From Pseudomonas sp. Irchel 3E13 (GTDB taxonomy: Bacteria; Pseudomonadota; Gammaproteobacteria; Pseudomonadales; Pseudomonadaceae), in NCBI RefSeq assembly GCF_900187455.1, contig NZ_FYDX01000008.1:186001-250000 (forward strand): a DNA stretch of 64,000 nucleotides. The letters are read 5' to 3'. Below the pieces are notes generated by a model, which was given only the letters and a program-made list of their open reading frames with translations, was not told where the DNA came from and did no database searches. Shown one piece after another: positions 24,431 to 33,666 of the stretch; position 1 is the stretch's first letter; every line of letters begins with the position of its first letter. The translations under genes were made by a program, and so were the position numbers.

Positions 24431-25216
24431 ATGTCCTCACTCAGTATCGAGGGGCTGGCCTGGGCCGCCCCCGGCCGTGACCGCGATCCGCTCTGGCTGC
24501 TGCGGGATATCCACCTGCGGGTCGGCCAGGGCGAATTCGTCGGCCTGATCGGCCCCAATGGCAGCGGCAAGACCAGCCTTTTGCGCTGCGCCTACCGTGC
24601 CTATGAACCGGCCATGGGCAGCGTGATGCTGGACGGCGAGAACCTGTGGCGGCGCACCCCGCGCTGGTGCGCACAGCGCATTGCCGTGGTGCTGCAGGAG
24701 TTTCCCCAGGAATTCGGCCTGACCGTTGCCGACGTCGTGGCCATGGGGCGTACCCCGCACCAGGGCCTGTTCGGCGGCGACAACGCGGACGATGCCGCGC
24801 AGGTGGCGCAGGCGCTGAAGCGGGTAGGGCTCACGGCGTGCGCGCTGCGCAGTTTCGCCAGCCTGTCCGGTGGCGAAAAACAGCGCGTGCTGCTGGCCCG
24901 GGCCTTGGTGCAACAGCCTGGTCTGTTGATTCTCGACGAGCCGACCAACCACCTCGACCCGCGTTATCAGCTCGAACTCCTGGGCCATCTGCGCAGCCTC
25001 GACCTGAGCGTCCTCGCCAGCTTTCATGACCTGAACCTGGCGGCGGCGTTTTGCGATCGGCTCTGCGTCATCGCCGAGGGCCGCATCGTCGCCAGCGGAA
25101 CACCGGCCGAGGTCCTGACCAGTGAGCTTCTGCACCACGTTTTCGGTGTGCGGGCGCTGGTCGACACCCACCCGCTGCACGCCTATCCGCGTGTCACCTG
25201 GATCACTCAACCATGA
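24431..25216 (+). CDS. ABC transporter ATPase, BtuD/FecE-like
   Basis: The 261-residue cytoplasmic ATPase of the FecE/BtuD type has Walker A GPNGSGKTS, Q-loop LQEFPQEFGLTV, signature LSGGEKQR, Walker B LLILDEPTNHLD and switch His in ASFHDLNLA. It powers import of a metal chelate through the permease encoded two genes downstream. It lies 35 bp after the receptor gene and overlaps the binding-protein gene by four bases, so all four genes under the B12 riboswitch probably form one operon. Confidence 0.88.
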   Translation: MSSLSIEGLAWAAPGRDRDPLWLLRDIHLRVGQGEFVGLIGPNGSGKTSLLRCAYRAYEPAMGSVMLDGENLWRRTPRWCAQRIAVVLQEFPQEFGLTVADVVAMGRTPHQGLFGGDNADDAAQVAQALKRVGLTACALRSFASLSGGEKQRVLLARALVQQPGLLILDEPTNHLDPRYQLELLGHLRSLDLSVLASFHDLNLAAAFCDRLCVIAEGRIVASGTPAEVLTSELLHHVFGVRALVDTHPLHAYPRVTWITQP

Positions 25217-26181
25217 ACTATCGGTTACTTGCCGGCCTGGCGCTGGCGTTGGCGGCAGCGCCGTCGCTGGCCAGCGATTACCCACTCACCGTGCGCAGTT
25301 GCGACCGCGACATCACCTTGAACAAGGCGCCGCAACGGGTCGTCGTTCACGATGTGAATATGACCGGCATGCTGCTGCACCTGGGCGTGCGCGAGCGTCT
25401 GGCCGGCTACACCGGCTTTACCGCCACCAAGCACCGCGACCCCTGGATCAGCGAGGCGCTGCAGGGTGTGCCGCAGCTTGCCAGCCGCTACCCGTCCGTC
25501 GAAACGCTGTTGGCGGTGGATGCCGACCTGTTCTTCGCCGGCTGGAACTACGGCATGCGGGTCGGTGGCCCGCTGACCCCGACGTCCCTCGCGGCGTTCG
25601 GCATTCCGGTCTATGAACTCAGCGAATCCTGCTCATGGATCATGAAGCAGCCGCGCGCCAGCCTGGATGACGTGTACCGCGACCTGACGAATCTGGGGCG
25701 GATCTTCTCCGTCGAAGACCGCGCCCAGGCGCTGGTCGGCCAGATGCGCGAACGCATCGACGCGGTCGCCAGCACGGTTCGGCAGGCGCGAGAAGCGCCA
25801 CGGGTATTCCTCTACGACAGCGGCGAAGACCGGCCCACCACCTCGGGCCGCCTCGGCATGCCCCAGGCGCTGATCGATGCTGCTGGCGGGCACAACATCA
25901 TGGACGACGTCGCCGCCAGTTGGACCCAGGTGAACTGGGAAAGCGTGGTGGAGCGCGATCCGGAAGTCATCGCGATCGTCGACTACGGCCCGCTGAGCTG
26001 GCAGCAGAAACGTGATTTCCTGTTGCGTCATCCGGCGTTGCAAACGGCGCGGGCCATTCGTGAGCAGCGTTTTGTGGTGCTGACCTATCTGGAAGTCACA
26101 CCGTCGGTAGAGAACGCCATCGCCATCGAAAAACTCGCCGCGGGTCTGCACCCACGGTTGTTCGCGCAGGACTCGCACTGA
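25213..26181 (+). CDS. Periplasmic binding protein, BtuF-like
   Basis: The 322-residue protein has a signal peptide (LAGLALALAAAPSLAS) and a class III (two-lobe, helical backbone) binding fold: lobe 1 APQRVVVHDVNMTGMLLHLG, lobe 2 after residue about 170, with LGMPQALIDAAGG and WESVVERDPEVIAIVDYG, typical of siderophore and cobalamin binding proteins. It delivers the substrate from the outer-membrane receptor to the FecCD-type permease. ATGA overlap with the ATPase gene and one-base overlap with the permease gene show tight coupling. Confidence 0.85.
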   Translation: MNYRLLAGLALALAAAPSLASDYPLTVRSCDRDITLNKAPQRVVVHDVNMTGMLLHLGVRERLAGYTGFTATKHRDPWISEALQGVPQLASRYPSVETLLAVDADLFFAGWNYGMRVGGPLTPTSLAAFGIPVYELSESCSWIMKQPRASLDDVYRDLTNLGRIFSVEDRAQALVGQMRERIDAVASTVRQAREAPRVFLYDSGEDRPTTSGRLGMPQALIDAAGGHNIMDDVAASWTQVNWESVVERDPEVIAIVDYGPLSWQQKRDFLLRHPALQTARAIREQRFVVLTYLEVTPSVENAIAIEKLAAGLHPRLFAQDSH

Positions 26182-27203
26182 TGCTGATCCGAAGCCATGC
26201 CGCCTATCGCGGGCTGCTCGCAGCCTTGCTGCTGGTCATTCTGCTGTCTTGCGTGGTCGCGCTGGCGTTCGGGCCGGCGGTGATTCCGCTGGGCACCGTA
26301 TGGGGGATCATTGGCCGGCAGGCCGGGCTTGAGCTGCCGGTGAACTGGAGTGCGGGGCAGGAGCATATCGTCTGGCTGATCCGTGCGCCGCGGGTGCTGC
26401 TCGGCGCGTTGGTCGGGGCGGGCCTCGCGTTGGTCGGGACCGCGTTGCAGGCGGTGACCCGCAACCCGCTGGCGGATCCGCACCTGCTCGGCGTCAGCTC
26501 CGGCGCGGCGCTGGGGGCGGTGTTGGTGATTCTTTACCTCGGCGAATTCATCGGCATCTTCAGCCTGCCGCTGGCGGCGTTTATCGGCGCGGCGGGCAGC
26601 ATGCTGCTGGTGCTGGCGGTGGCCCGACGGGACGGGCGTCTCGAAAGCGACCGGCTGCTGCTCGCCGGTGTGGCGGTGTCGTTCGTGCTGATGGCGGGGG
26701 TGAACCTGTTGCTGTTCACCGGCGAGCAACATGCTGCGGCGTCGGTGGTGTTCTGGATGCTGGGCGGCCTGGGCTCGGCGCGCTGGGAGGTGATCTGGCT
26801 GCCGGCGCTGTGCGTGGCGGCTTGCATGCTGGCGCTGTGGGTGCTGGCTCGCGGGCTCAATGCGTTGATGAGTGGTGAACAGACGGCGATCAGTCTGGGG
26901 TTTAGTGGTCGTCGTCTGCGTATTCAGGTGTTCCTCTGCACGTCGTTGCTGACCGGGGTGTTGGTTTCGTTGTCCGGGGCCATTGGTTTTGTCGGGCTGA
27001 TGGTGCCGCATATGGCGCGCCGTCTGGTGGGTGCGGAGAACCGGCGCTTGCTGCCGGTCAGTGCGGCGCTGGGCGCGGTGTTTCTGGTGTGGGTTGATGT
27101 GGCGGCCAGAACCTTGATCGCGCCTGAGGATCTGCCGATTGGTGTGGCGACGGCGGCGTTGGGGGGTGTGTTTTTTATTGTGTTGTTGAAGCGGGGGCGA
27201 TAG
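26181..27203 (+). CDS. FecCD/BtuC-type ABC permease
   Basis: The 340-residue membrane protein has about ten helices and family signatures IRAPRVLLGALVGAGLALVGTALQAVTRNPLADPHLLGVSSGAALGAV and the cytoplasmic coupling region SLSGAIGFVGLMVPHMARRLVG. It starts at the ATG sharing one base with the preceding stop (TGATG). It forms the homodimeric channel of the uptake system; with the riboswitch, corrinoid transport is the best reading, though iron-siderophore transport is the family alternative. Confidence 0.88.
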   Translation: MLIRSHAAYRGLLAALLLVILLSCVVALAFGPAVIPLGTVWGIIGRQAGLELPVNWSAGQEHIVWLIRAPRVLLGALVGAGLALVGTALQAVTRNPLADPHLLGVSSGAALGAVLVILYLGEFIGIFSLPLAAFIGAAGSMLLVLAVARRDGRLESDRLLLAGVAVSFVLMAGVNLLLFTGEQHAAASVVFWMLGGLGSARWEVIWLPALCVAACMLALWVLARGLNALMSGEQTAISLGFSGRRLRIQVFLCTSLLTGVLVSLSGAIGFVGLMVPHMARRLVGAENRRLLPVSAALGAVFLVWVDVAARTLIAPEDLPIGVATAALGGVFFIVLLKRGR

Positions 27204-27217
27204 TGAGGGCGGGGTTT

Positions 27218-27384
27218 GGGTATCTGCCTCTCTTTCGGTCATTCGGTGGTTGGAAGGCGCATGTCGGAAGCTCTCCAGCGCTCTTGAGATTGAGCGCCGC
27301 CCGCGCGGCGCTCGGTCTTGAGGGCGCTGAAAACCTTTCGGCTAGCGCTTGGTCGCCAAACAGCCATGAAATGTGCAGATACCC
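27218..27384. mobile_element. MITE-like element with terminal inverted repeats and GC-palindrome core
   Basis: GGGTATCTGC at 27218-27227 and its exact complement GCAGATACCC at 27375-27384 bracket 167 bp with no coding capacity. Inside is a near-perfect hairpin (27276-27329) of the same GCGCCGCCCGCGCGGCGC family seen at 735-792. The right end (CATGAAATGTGCAGATACCC) resembles the right arm of the hairpin at 49248-49308, differing there only by transitions. No transposase is present; a non-autonomous element is inferred. Confidence 0.5.
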
Positions 27385-27543
27385 CCCCAAAAAAAACCGA
27401 ATTTTTACGCCTTTTTTACGCCCCATCCCAACGCATAAAACGATACTGAGCGCGTTTTTTTGCCCGCACCCGGACGCCCCCCCGGTGAAATACCCCAGCT
27501 CATGAAGGGCCCGCGTCAGCCCCTCAACCCAGAGAAGTCACCC

Positions 27544-29445
27544 GTGAGTGAAGCACTGACCGTTGCAGAACCCTCCCACCACGCCAAAACCTCCGGCATC
27601 GGCATGCTGATCGCCGCTGCCGGCGTGGTGTATGGCGATATCGGCACCAGCCCCTTGTACACCCTCAAGGAGGTGTTCTCCGGCCACTACGGCGTTCAGC
27701 CCAGCCATGACGGCGTGCTGGGGATCCTGTCACTGGTGTTCTGGTCGCTGATCTGGGTGGTCTCGATCAAATACGTGCTGTTTATCCTGCGCGCCGACAA
27801 CCAGGGCGAAGGCGGGATCATGGCCTTGACCGCCCTCGCGCGCCGGGCCGCTGCACCTTTTCCGCGAATGAGCAGGGCCCTGGTGCTCCTCGGCCTGTTT
27901 GGCGCAGCGCTGTTTTACGGCGACAGCATGATCACCCCGGCGATTTCAGTGTTGTCCGCGGTTGAGGGCCTGCAACTGGCCTTCGACGGCATCGACCACT
28001 GGGTCGTGCCGTTGTCGGTGATCGTGTTGGTGGCGCTGTTCCTGATCCAGAAACACGGCACCGCACGCATCGGCATCCTGTTCGGCCCGGTGATGGTGGT
28101 GTGGTTTGTGGTGCTGGGCGCACTGGGGCTTTACGGGATCGTGCAGCGCCCGGAAGTGCTGCTGGCGCTCAACCCGGCCTGGGCCGTGCAGTTTTTCGTG
28201 GTGCATCCGGGCATTGGCGTCGCCATTCTCGGCGCGGTGGTGCTGGCGCTGACGGGTGCGGAAGCGCTGTACGCCGACATGGGCCACTTCGGCCGCAAAC
28301 CGATTGCCCGGGCCTGGTTCAGCCTGGTGCTGCCGGGCCTTGTGCTCAACTACTTCGGCCAGGGCGCGTTGATCCTCGATAACCCGGAAGCCGTACGTAA
28401 CCCGTTCTACCTGCTGGCCCCCGGCTGGGCGCTGCTGCCGATGGTCGCGCTCTCGACCCTGGCGACGATCATCGCCTCCCAGGCGGTCATTTCCGGTGCC
28501 TTTTCCCTGACCCGCCAGGCCATCCAGTTGGGCTACGTCCCGCGCATGTTCATCCAGCACACCTCCAGCCAGGAGCAGGGGCAGATTTACATCGGCACGG
28601 TGAACTGGGCGTTGATGGTCGGCGTGGTGCTGCTGGTGATCGGCTTCGAGTCTTCCAGTGCCCTGGCCGCGGCCTACGGCGTGGCAGTCACCGGCACCAT
28701 GCTGATCACCACCATCCTTTCCTCCGCCGTGGTGCTGCTGTTGTGGAAAAAGCCACGCTGGCTGGCCGTGCCCTTGCTGCTGGGTTTCCTGTTGGTGGAC
28801 AGCCTGTATTTCTCGGCGAACGCGCCGAAGATCGTCCAGGGCGGCGCCTTCCCGGTGATCGCCGGGATCGGCCTGTTCATCCTGATGACCACTTGGAAGC
28901 GCGGGCGCAAGATCATCGTCGAGCGCCTGGACGAAACCGCGCTGCCGCTTCCGCTGTTCATCAGCAGCCTGCAGGCGCAACCACCGCACCGGGTGCAGGG
29001 CACGGCGGTGTTCCTCACCGCGAGGACCGACGCGGTGCCCCACGCCTTGCTGCACAACCTGCTGCACAACCAGGTGATGCATGAACAGGTGGTGCTGCTC
29101 ACGGTCGTGTTCGAGGACCGTCCGCGCGTCAACTCCGCCAAGCGCTTTGATGTGGAGGCGTACGGCGACGGTTTCTACCGGGTCAACCTGCACTTCGGCT
29201 TCATGGAAGAGCCCGACGTGCCATTGGCCTTGAGCCAATGCCCGCGCACCGACCTCGATTTCAGCCACATGCGCACTACCTACTTCCTGAGCCGCGAGAC
29301 CGTCATCCCGACCAGTCGCATCGGCATGGCGAAGTGGCGCGAGCACCTGTTCGCCTTCCTGCTCAAAAATGCCAACAGCAACCTCAAGTACTTCAAGCTG
29401 CCGCTGAACCGGGTGATCGAACTGGGCACGCAAGTGGAGATATAA
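27544..29445 (+). CDS. kup: Kup-family low-affinity potassium transporter
   Basis: The protein is a K+/H+ symporter of 12 membrane segments, with family motifs GVVYGDIGTSPLYTLKE near the N-terminus, ADNQGEGGIMALTAL, YGDSMITPAISVLSAVEG and GAEALYADMGHFG, and a cytoplasmic C-terminal domain of about 180 residues (SRIGMAKWREHLFAFL near the end). I prefer the GTG at 27544, six bases after AGAGAAG, giving 633 residues, over the ATG at 27502, which lacks a ribosome site. The upstream gap 27385-27543 is rich in homopolymer runs and has a repeated TTTTTACGCC; no regulator site was recognised. Confidence 0.92.
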   Translation: MSEALTVAEPSHHAKTSGIGMLIAAAGVVYGDIGTSPLYTLKEVFSGHYGVQPSHDGVLGILSLVFWSLIWVVSIKYVLFILRADNQGEGGIMALTALARRAAAPFPRMSRALVLLGLFGAALFYGDSMITPAISVLSAVEGLQLAFDGIDHWVVPLSVIVLVALFLIQKHGTARIGILFGPVMVVWFVVLGALGLYGIVQRPEVLLALNPAWAVQFFVVHPGIGVAILGAVVLALTGAEALYADMGHFGRKPIARAWFSLVLPGLVLNYFGQGALILDNPEAVRNPFYLLAPGWALLPMVALSTLATIIASQAVISGAFSLTRQAIQLGYVPRMFIQHTSSQEQGQIYIGTVNWALMVGVVLLVIGFESSSALAAAYGVAVTGTMLITTILSSAVVLLLWKKPRWLAVPLLLGFLLVDSLYFSANAPKIVQGGAFPVIAGIGLFILMTTWKRGRKIIVERLDETALPLPLFISSLQAQPPHRVQGTAVFLTARTDAVPHALLHNLLHNQVMHEQVVLLTVVFEDRPRVNSAKRFDVEAYGDGFYRVNLHFGFMEEPDVPLALSQCPRTDLDFSHMRTTYFLSRETVIPTSRIGMAKWREHLFAFLLKNANSNLKYFKLPLNRVIELGTQVEI

Positions 29446-29482
29446 GGCGAGTGCGCATGCCGATGAGGCTGCCGGGCTGCTG

Positions 29483-29521
29483 AGATCAAGCGCCGCCCGC
29501 ACGGCGCCTCTCGGCGCGATC
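29483..29521. repeat. Degenerate member of the GCGCCGCCCGCGCGGCGC palindrome family
   Basis: GCGCCGCCCGCACGGCGC followed by a second GGCGC arm and flanked by GATCAAG/GCGATC lies just after the kup stop codon. It resembles the palindromes at 735-792, 27276-27329 and 39774-39791 and may act as a weak terminator. Confidence 0.55.
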
Positions 29522-29644
29522 AGGCCATTACCGTCCGTCGAATCCCCCCGACTGGCACGGAATTTTCATGGCTCGGCTATGCTCTCTCGTCATAAGCACG
29601 GACAGGCGTGCCTTTCCCACTACAAAAACAACCCAGGGGGATCC

Positions 29645-29878
29645 ATGAGTTGCCTTATCTGCGCGGGTCGCGCTGAATCCATCGAGTGCTCACCGGGGTG
29701 GGAACAACGGCGTTGTTTCCAATGCGGGTGTTACCGGATGTCTCAAACTCTGATCCTCAGCATGATGGAAGAGGGGCAGATTTTCGATGCGCGCAAGATG
29801 CGCGAGTGGCTGGATGGGCAGCGCGGCAGGGTGCCGGTCCCGTCCATCGAGGTGCATGAAGCCATCTTGATGCCGTGA
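29645..29878 (+). CDS. Small Cys-rich protein, probable zinc-ribbon, unknown function
   Basis: The 77-residue protein starts at ATG 29645 right behind a strong AGGGGG ribosome site. It carries CLIC near the N-terminus and CFQCGC about 20 residues later, a spacing that could bind one zinc ion, followed by a helical tail (FDARKMREWLDGQRG). The family is not recognised. It stands alone between kup and an unrelated membrane-protein gene. Confidence 0.6.
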   Translation: MSCLICAGRAESIECSPGWEQRRCFQCGCYRMSQTLILSMMEEGQIFDARKMREWLDGQRGRVPVPSIEVHEAILMP

Positions 29879-30001
29879 TGTTCGTGCGCTGAATGGCGCC
29901 CGTGTGAACTTTGTTCGAGGTCGCGGATTCCCAACCTGCGTGGGATCCAGTGCGACAACGTTCCTGCATCCCAGCCCCGCGCAACGGACAGGAGCTACCG
30001 A

Positions 30002-30526
30002 GTGCCCCGAATCATCACGCCCGCCACCCCCGACCACCAGATCGATGCCCAGAACGCCCGGATGTTCGGCTCTCCCAAGGAGCGCCTGGACTTTTACCGG
30101 CGCGAAATCCAGTACGAAACCAGCATCCTCGCCAACCGAACCGACGCCTACCTGGCCGCCCAGTCGTTCCTGGTGATTGCCTTCGTGTCGTCCATGGCCA
30201 ACCTCAACCCCGAGTGGGGCAAGATGTTCACCATGGTGGTGCCGCCGTTTCTCGCGCTGTTGGGCGTGTTGAGTTCGCTGAACGCGTGGCCGGGGATTCA
30301 TGCGGCGTACCGGATCATTGACCACTGGCAGGTCAAACAGAGCCATCTGCTGCACAGCGACCCGCTGATGGGCCTGGCCTACGACGAATCGCCGCTGTTC
30401 AGCGAGGCCGAGACGTCCCGCGCCGGTCACCGCAAATCGCTGCTGTTTTCGCTGCGCACGCCGTGGATCTTCCTCGCGTTCTGGATGTTGCTCGGCGGCT
30501 ATTCGCTGTACATCCAGATCGCCTGA
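30002..30526 (+). CDS. Two-helix membrane protein of unknown function
   Basis: The 174-residue protein begins with GTG, seven bases after AGGAG. It has a charged N-terminal helix (KERLDFYRREIQYETSILANRTDAYLAAQ), a hydrophobic pair starting at FLVIAFVSSM and FTMVVPPFLALLGVLSSL, a soluble middle and a C-terminal membrane segment (TPWIFLAFWMLLGGYSLYIQIA). No family was recognised with confidence. It is 85 bp upstream of a TPP enzyme gene, and co-transcription is possible. Confidence 0.6.
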   Translation: MPRIITPATPDHQIDAQNARMFGSPKERLDFYRREIQYETSILANRTDAYLAAQSFLVIAFVSSMANLNPEWGKMFTMVVPPFLALLGVLSSLNAWPGIHAAYRIIDHWQVKQSHLLHSDPLMGLAYDESPLFSEAETSRAGHRKSLLFSLRTPWIFLAFWMLLGGYSLYIQIA

Positions 30527-30611
30527 GCCGCCGCCGCAAATCAATCTGAACATGCGCGCTCCACTGCCGGTCCCAGCCTTTATCGACCGCAGGATCAAGG
30601 AGGCAGCAACC

Positions 30612-32393
30612 ATGTCCAGCACCGTAGGCGACTTTCTCGTGGAACGGCTCAGCCAGTGGGGCGTGAAGCGTATTTTTGGCTACCCCGGCGACGGCATCAA
30701 CGGCGTGTTCGGTGCGCTGCGGCGCTCCGGCAAGATCGAATTCGTCCAGTGCCGTCACGAAGAAATGGCCGCCTTCATGGCCAGCGCCCATGCCAAATTC
30801 ACCGGCGAGTTAGGCGTGTGCATCGCCACGTCCGGGCCGGGGGCTTCGCACCTGCTCACCGGCCTCTACGATGCGCGCCTGGACCATATGCCGGTCCTCG
30901 CCATAACCGGCCAGCAGGCCCGCACAGCGCTGGGCGGCCACTACCAGCAGGAACTGGACCTGATGTCGATGTTCAAGGACGTGGCCGGGGCCTTTGTCCA
31001 GCAGGCGTCGGCACCATCGCAAGTACGCCACCTGCTGGACCGTGCCGTGCGCACGGCCGTGGGGGAACGCAAAGTCACCGCGCTGATCCTGCCCAATGAC
31101 CTGCAGGACCTGCCCTACGAAGAACCCGCCCGTGCCCATGGCACCCTGCATTCCAGCGTTGGTGTCTGCCGTCCGCGCGTCGTGCCGCGTGAAGCCGACC
31201 TGGTCGACGCGGCGCAGTTGCTCAACGCGGGCAACAAGGTCGCGATCCTCGTGGGTGCCGGCGCCTTGCAGGCAAGCGAGCAGGTCCGCGCCCTGGCGGA
31301 AAAGCTCGGTGCCGGCGTGGCCAAGGCGCTGCTGGGCAAGGCCGTGCTGCCGGATGAGCTGCCGTGGGTCACCGGCTGCATTGGCCTGCTCGGCACCGAA
31401 CCCAGCCTGAAGCTGATGAACGAATGCGACACCCTGTTGATGATCGGCTCGGGCTTTCCCTACGCCGAGTTCCTGCCCAAGGAGGGCCACGCCCGCGGCG
31501 TGCAGATCGATATCGCGCCGAACATGCTCGGCCTGCGCTACCCGATGGACATCAACCTGGTGGGCGACGCCGCCGACACCCTCAAGGCGCTGTTGCCGCT
31601 GATCGAACAGAAGACCGACCGGCGCTGGCGCAAGAAAGTCGAAGGCTGGCGCAAGGCCTGGGACACCAAGCTGGAGAAGCGCGCCTTGACCACCGCAGAC
31701 CCGATCAACCCGCAGCGGGTCGTTCACGAGTTGTCGCCGCGCCTGCCGGACAACGCGATCATCACCAGTGACTCGGGCTCCTGCGCCAACTGGTTTGCCC
31801 GCGACCTGCGCATCCGCGAGGGCATGCAGTGCTCGCTGTCGGGCGGGCTGGCGTCCATGGGCGCGGCGGTGCCGTATGCCATCGCCGCCAAATTCGCCCA
31901 CCCGGAGCAGACCGTCGTCGCCCTGGTCGGCGACGGCGCCATGCAGATGAACAACCTCGCCGAGCTGATCACCGTCGCCAAGTACTGGAAGCAGTGGGGC
32001 AATGGTCGCTGGATCTGCGCGGTGTTCAACAACCAGGACCTCAATCAGGTGACGTGGGAACAGCGGGTCATGGAGGGCGACCCGAAGTTCGCCGCAAGCC
32101 AGGACATCCCTGATGTGCCGTATCACCTGTTTGCCATTTCCATTGGCCTCAAGGGCATTTGCGTCGAGCGCGACGAGGATGTTGCCGCTGCCTGGGAACA
32201 GGCGCTGGCCAGCGATGTGCCGGTGGTGATCGATTTCCGCACCGACCCGAACGTGCCGCCGCTGCCGCCGCATATCAGCCTCAAGCAGGCCCGGCAGTTT
32301 GCCGGCGCGCTGCTGCAGGGCGACCCGGACAGCGTCGGGGTGATCCGGCAGACCGCGCGGCAGGTGCTCAGTAGCGTGTTGCCGAAGAAATGA
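30612..32393 (+). CDS. Thiamine-pyrophosphate enzyme of the pyruvate oxidase/acetolactate synthase family
   Basis: The 593-residue three-domain TPP enzyme has the cofactor-activating Glu in CRHEEMAAFMASAHAK, a central Rossmann-like domain (NKVAILVGAGALQ) and the C-terminal TPP-binding motif GDGAMQMNNLAELITVAKYW...NNQD. It resembles YdaP/PoxB-type enzymes that decarboxylate pyruvate to acetate or a related 2-oxo acid, rather than IlvB, which has no regulatory-subunit gene here. The start at 30612 has an excellent AAGGAGG ribosome site. A hairpin follows the stop codon. Confidence 0.82.
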   Translation: MSSTVGDFLVERLSQWGVKRIFGYPGDGINGVFGALRRSGKIEFVQCRHEEMAAFMASAHAKFTGELGVCIATSGPGASHLLTGLYDARLDHMPVLAITGQQARTALGGHYQQELDLMSMFKDVAGAFVQQASAPSQVRHLLDRAVRTAVGERKVTALILPNDLQDLPYEEPARAHGTLHSSVGVCRPRVVPREADLVDAAQLLNAGNKVAILVGAGALQASEQVRALAEKLGAGVAKALLGKAVLPDELPWVTGCIGLLGTEPSLKLMNECDTLLMIGSGFPYAEFLPKEGHARGVQIDIAPNMLGLRYPMDINLVGDAADTLKALLPLIEQKTDRRWRKKVEGWRKAWDTKLEKRALTTADPINPQRVVHELSPRLPDNAIITSDSGSCANWFARDLRIREGMQCSLSGGLASMGAAVPYAIAAKFAHPEQTVVALVGDGAMQMNNLAELITVAKYWKQWGNGRWICAVFNNQDLNQVTWEQRVMEGDPKFAASQDIPDVPYHLFAISIGLKGICVERDEDVAAAWEQALASDVPVVIDFRTDPNVPPLPPHISLKQARQFAGALLQGDPDSVGVIRQTARQVLSSVLPKK

Positions 32394-32398
32394 CGCGA

Positions 32399-32425
32399 GG
32401 CCCTGGGCGGATCACGCCCAGGGCC
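32399..32425. terminator. Hairpin between convergent genes, possible terminator
   Basis: GGCCCTGGGCG and CGCCCAGGGCC form an 11-bp perfect stem with a five-base loop between the TPP-enzyme stop and the convergent catalase-family stop. No T-tract follows, so termination strength is uncertain. Confidence 0.6.
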
Positions 32426-32430
32426 AGCCT

Positions 32431-33528
32431 TCAGCGCGGCTCGTGGATCGGGCAGCCATTGTGGCTGGCGCGATAATCCGCCGACATTTCATACGACGGC
32501 TTGCGTACCCGCATCACCCCGCCCAATGGCCGGTGCGCGGCCAGTCCGTGCCACGGGCTGAACGCCATGCCGTCGTCGATTTCCCTGACCTTTTCCGCGT
32601 CCCAGGTGCTTTGCGCGGGGATTTCGACCCGCGCCACGGTCACGAACGGGCTGAGTTTTTCGTCCCATTGCACCGAGGCATCCTCGATGGGCATCTGCTC
32701 GCTGTCGGTGGCGAGCTGGACGCGCAATTCCCAGGTACCGCGGTGCCCGGCGAAGTACTGGGCGACCGCCGCCCGCAGCCCATCCGGGTTGCCATGGAAA
32801 TCGACATGCAGGTTGGTCAGCTCGGTCAGCGACGCCGACACCGGCACCATCGCCAGCTTGGCGTAGTACGGGCCGTAGAGCACCGGCACCACAGTGTTGA
32901 AGGTCTCGCCGAGGATGTGGGTCTGCGGATGGCCGCCGAGGCTTTTCAGCGTGGCGCTTTCACCGCCCAGGGCTTCCACGGCCGCCTCGACACCGCGCAG
33001 CACCGCCGACAGTACTTTCTTCGAGCCCGGCGCCTTGTCGGTGGTTTTCGCCAGCAATTTGAGGCTTCTCAGAAATGCCTTTGGCGTGGCGGAAATGAAC
33101 GCCTTGGCGTTCTGCATCACGAAGTCCTGGGTGACTTCGCCCTCGCTGCCCGGCAGGCGCGGCCCTTCGACGCCCACCAGTTTGATCGCCAGGCCCCGGG
33201 GCGTGGACACCTTGTCGTCGAGTATATCGCCGGGGTTGGTCGACAGCCGCAGGTAGACGGGTAGGGTGGCGGGGCGGGCAAACGCGCCCTGGGCCAGCTC
33301 GGGCGGCAGGTTGTCGAGGACGGTCAGCTCGCCGCGCAGCAGGCCGTGGCCCTTGGCGTGGACGCTGCGGTCGGCATGGCCACGGTCGGCGAAGGTGGTT
33401 TCCATGATCGAGCGCAGGGTCTCGGCCAGCTCCTTGCTGGTCTGCGCCTCGTCCTCCGGGATCTGTTCGAAGTCCGCTTGAAAGCGCAGCGGGGGTGCGG
33501 CGGGTCGTGTGGTCGGTAGATCGCTCAT
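32431..33528 (-). CDS. Catalase-family heme protein (short catalase-like)
   Basis: The 365-residue protein is shorter than true monofunctional catalases (about 480 or more) but keeps their N-terminal core: RSVHAKGHGLLRGELTV holds the distal His, and LYLRLST-type, DFVMQNAKAFISATPKAFL and SPWHGLAAHRPLGGVMRVRKPSYE follow in the expected order. Members of this short group include peroxidase- or lipid-peroxide-related proteins, and the activity cannot be settled here. ATG 33528 lies eight bases after GGAG; an in-frame GTG two codons earlier is less likely. It is downstream of the subtilase gene on the same strand, separated by 138 bp. Confidence 0.82.
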   Translation of the reverse strand: MSDLPTTRPAAPPLRFQADFEQIPEDEAQTSKELAETLRSIMETTFADRGHADRSVHAKGHGLLRGELTVLDNLPPELAQGAFARPATLPVYLRLSTNPGDILDDKVSTPRGLAIKLVGVEGPRLPGSEGEVTQDFVMQNAKAFISATPKAFLRSLKLLAKTTDKAPGSKKVLSAVLRGVEAAVEALGGESATLKSLGGHPQTHILGETFNTVVPVLYGPYYAKLAMVPVSASLTELTNLHVDFHGNPDGLRAAVAQYFAGHRGTWELRVQLATDSEQMPIEDASVQWDEKLSPFVTVARVEIPAQSTWDAEKVREIDDGMAFSPWHGLAAHRPLGGVMRVRKPSYEMSADYRASHNGCPIHEPR

Positions 33529-33666
33529 CAGCACATCTCCAGTCAGGCTCGGGAATCACGCAGGCGTCGCGCTTCTTTGGATGAGCGCTGTAGAGAGGAC
33601 TTCGCCGGCAGCGCCGTCGTTCGCCGGAAACGCACCGTGTGCGACCGGTGGCAGCGTGGCCGGGCC

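Noticed and set aside
30612..32393. Calling the TPP enzyme ilvB/ilvI (acetolactate synthase)
   Set aside because: No small regulatory subunit gene is adjacent and the sequence reads more like the YdaP/PoxB branch.
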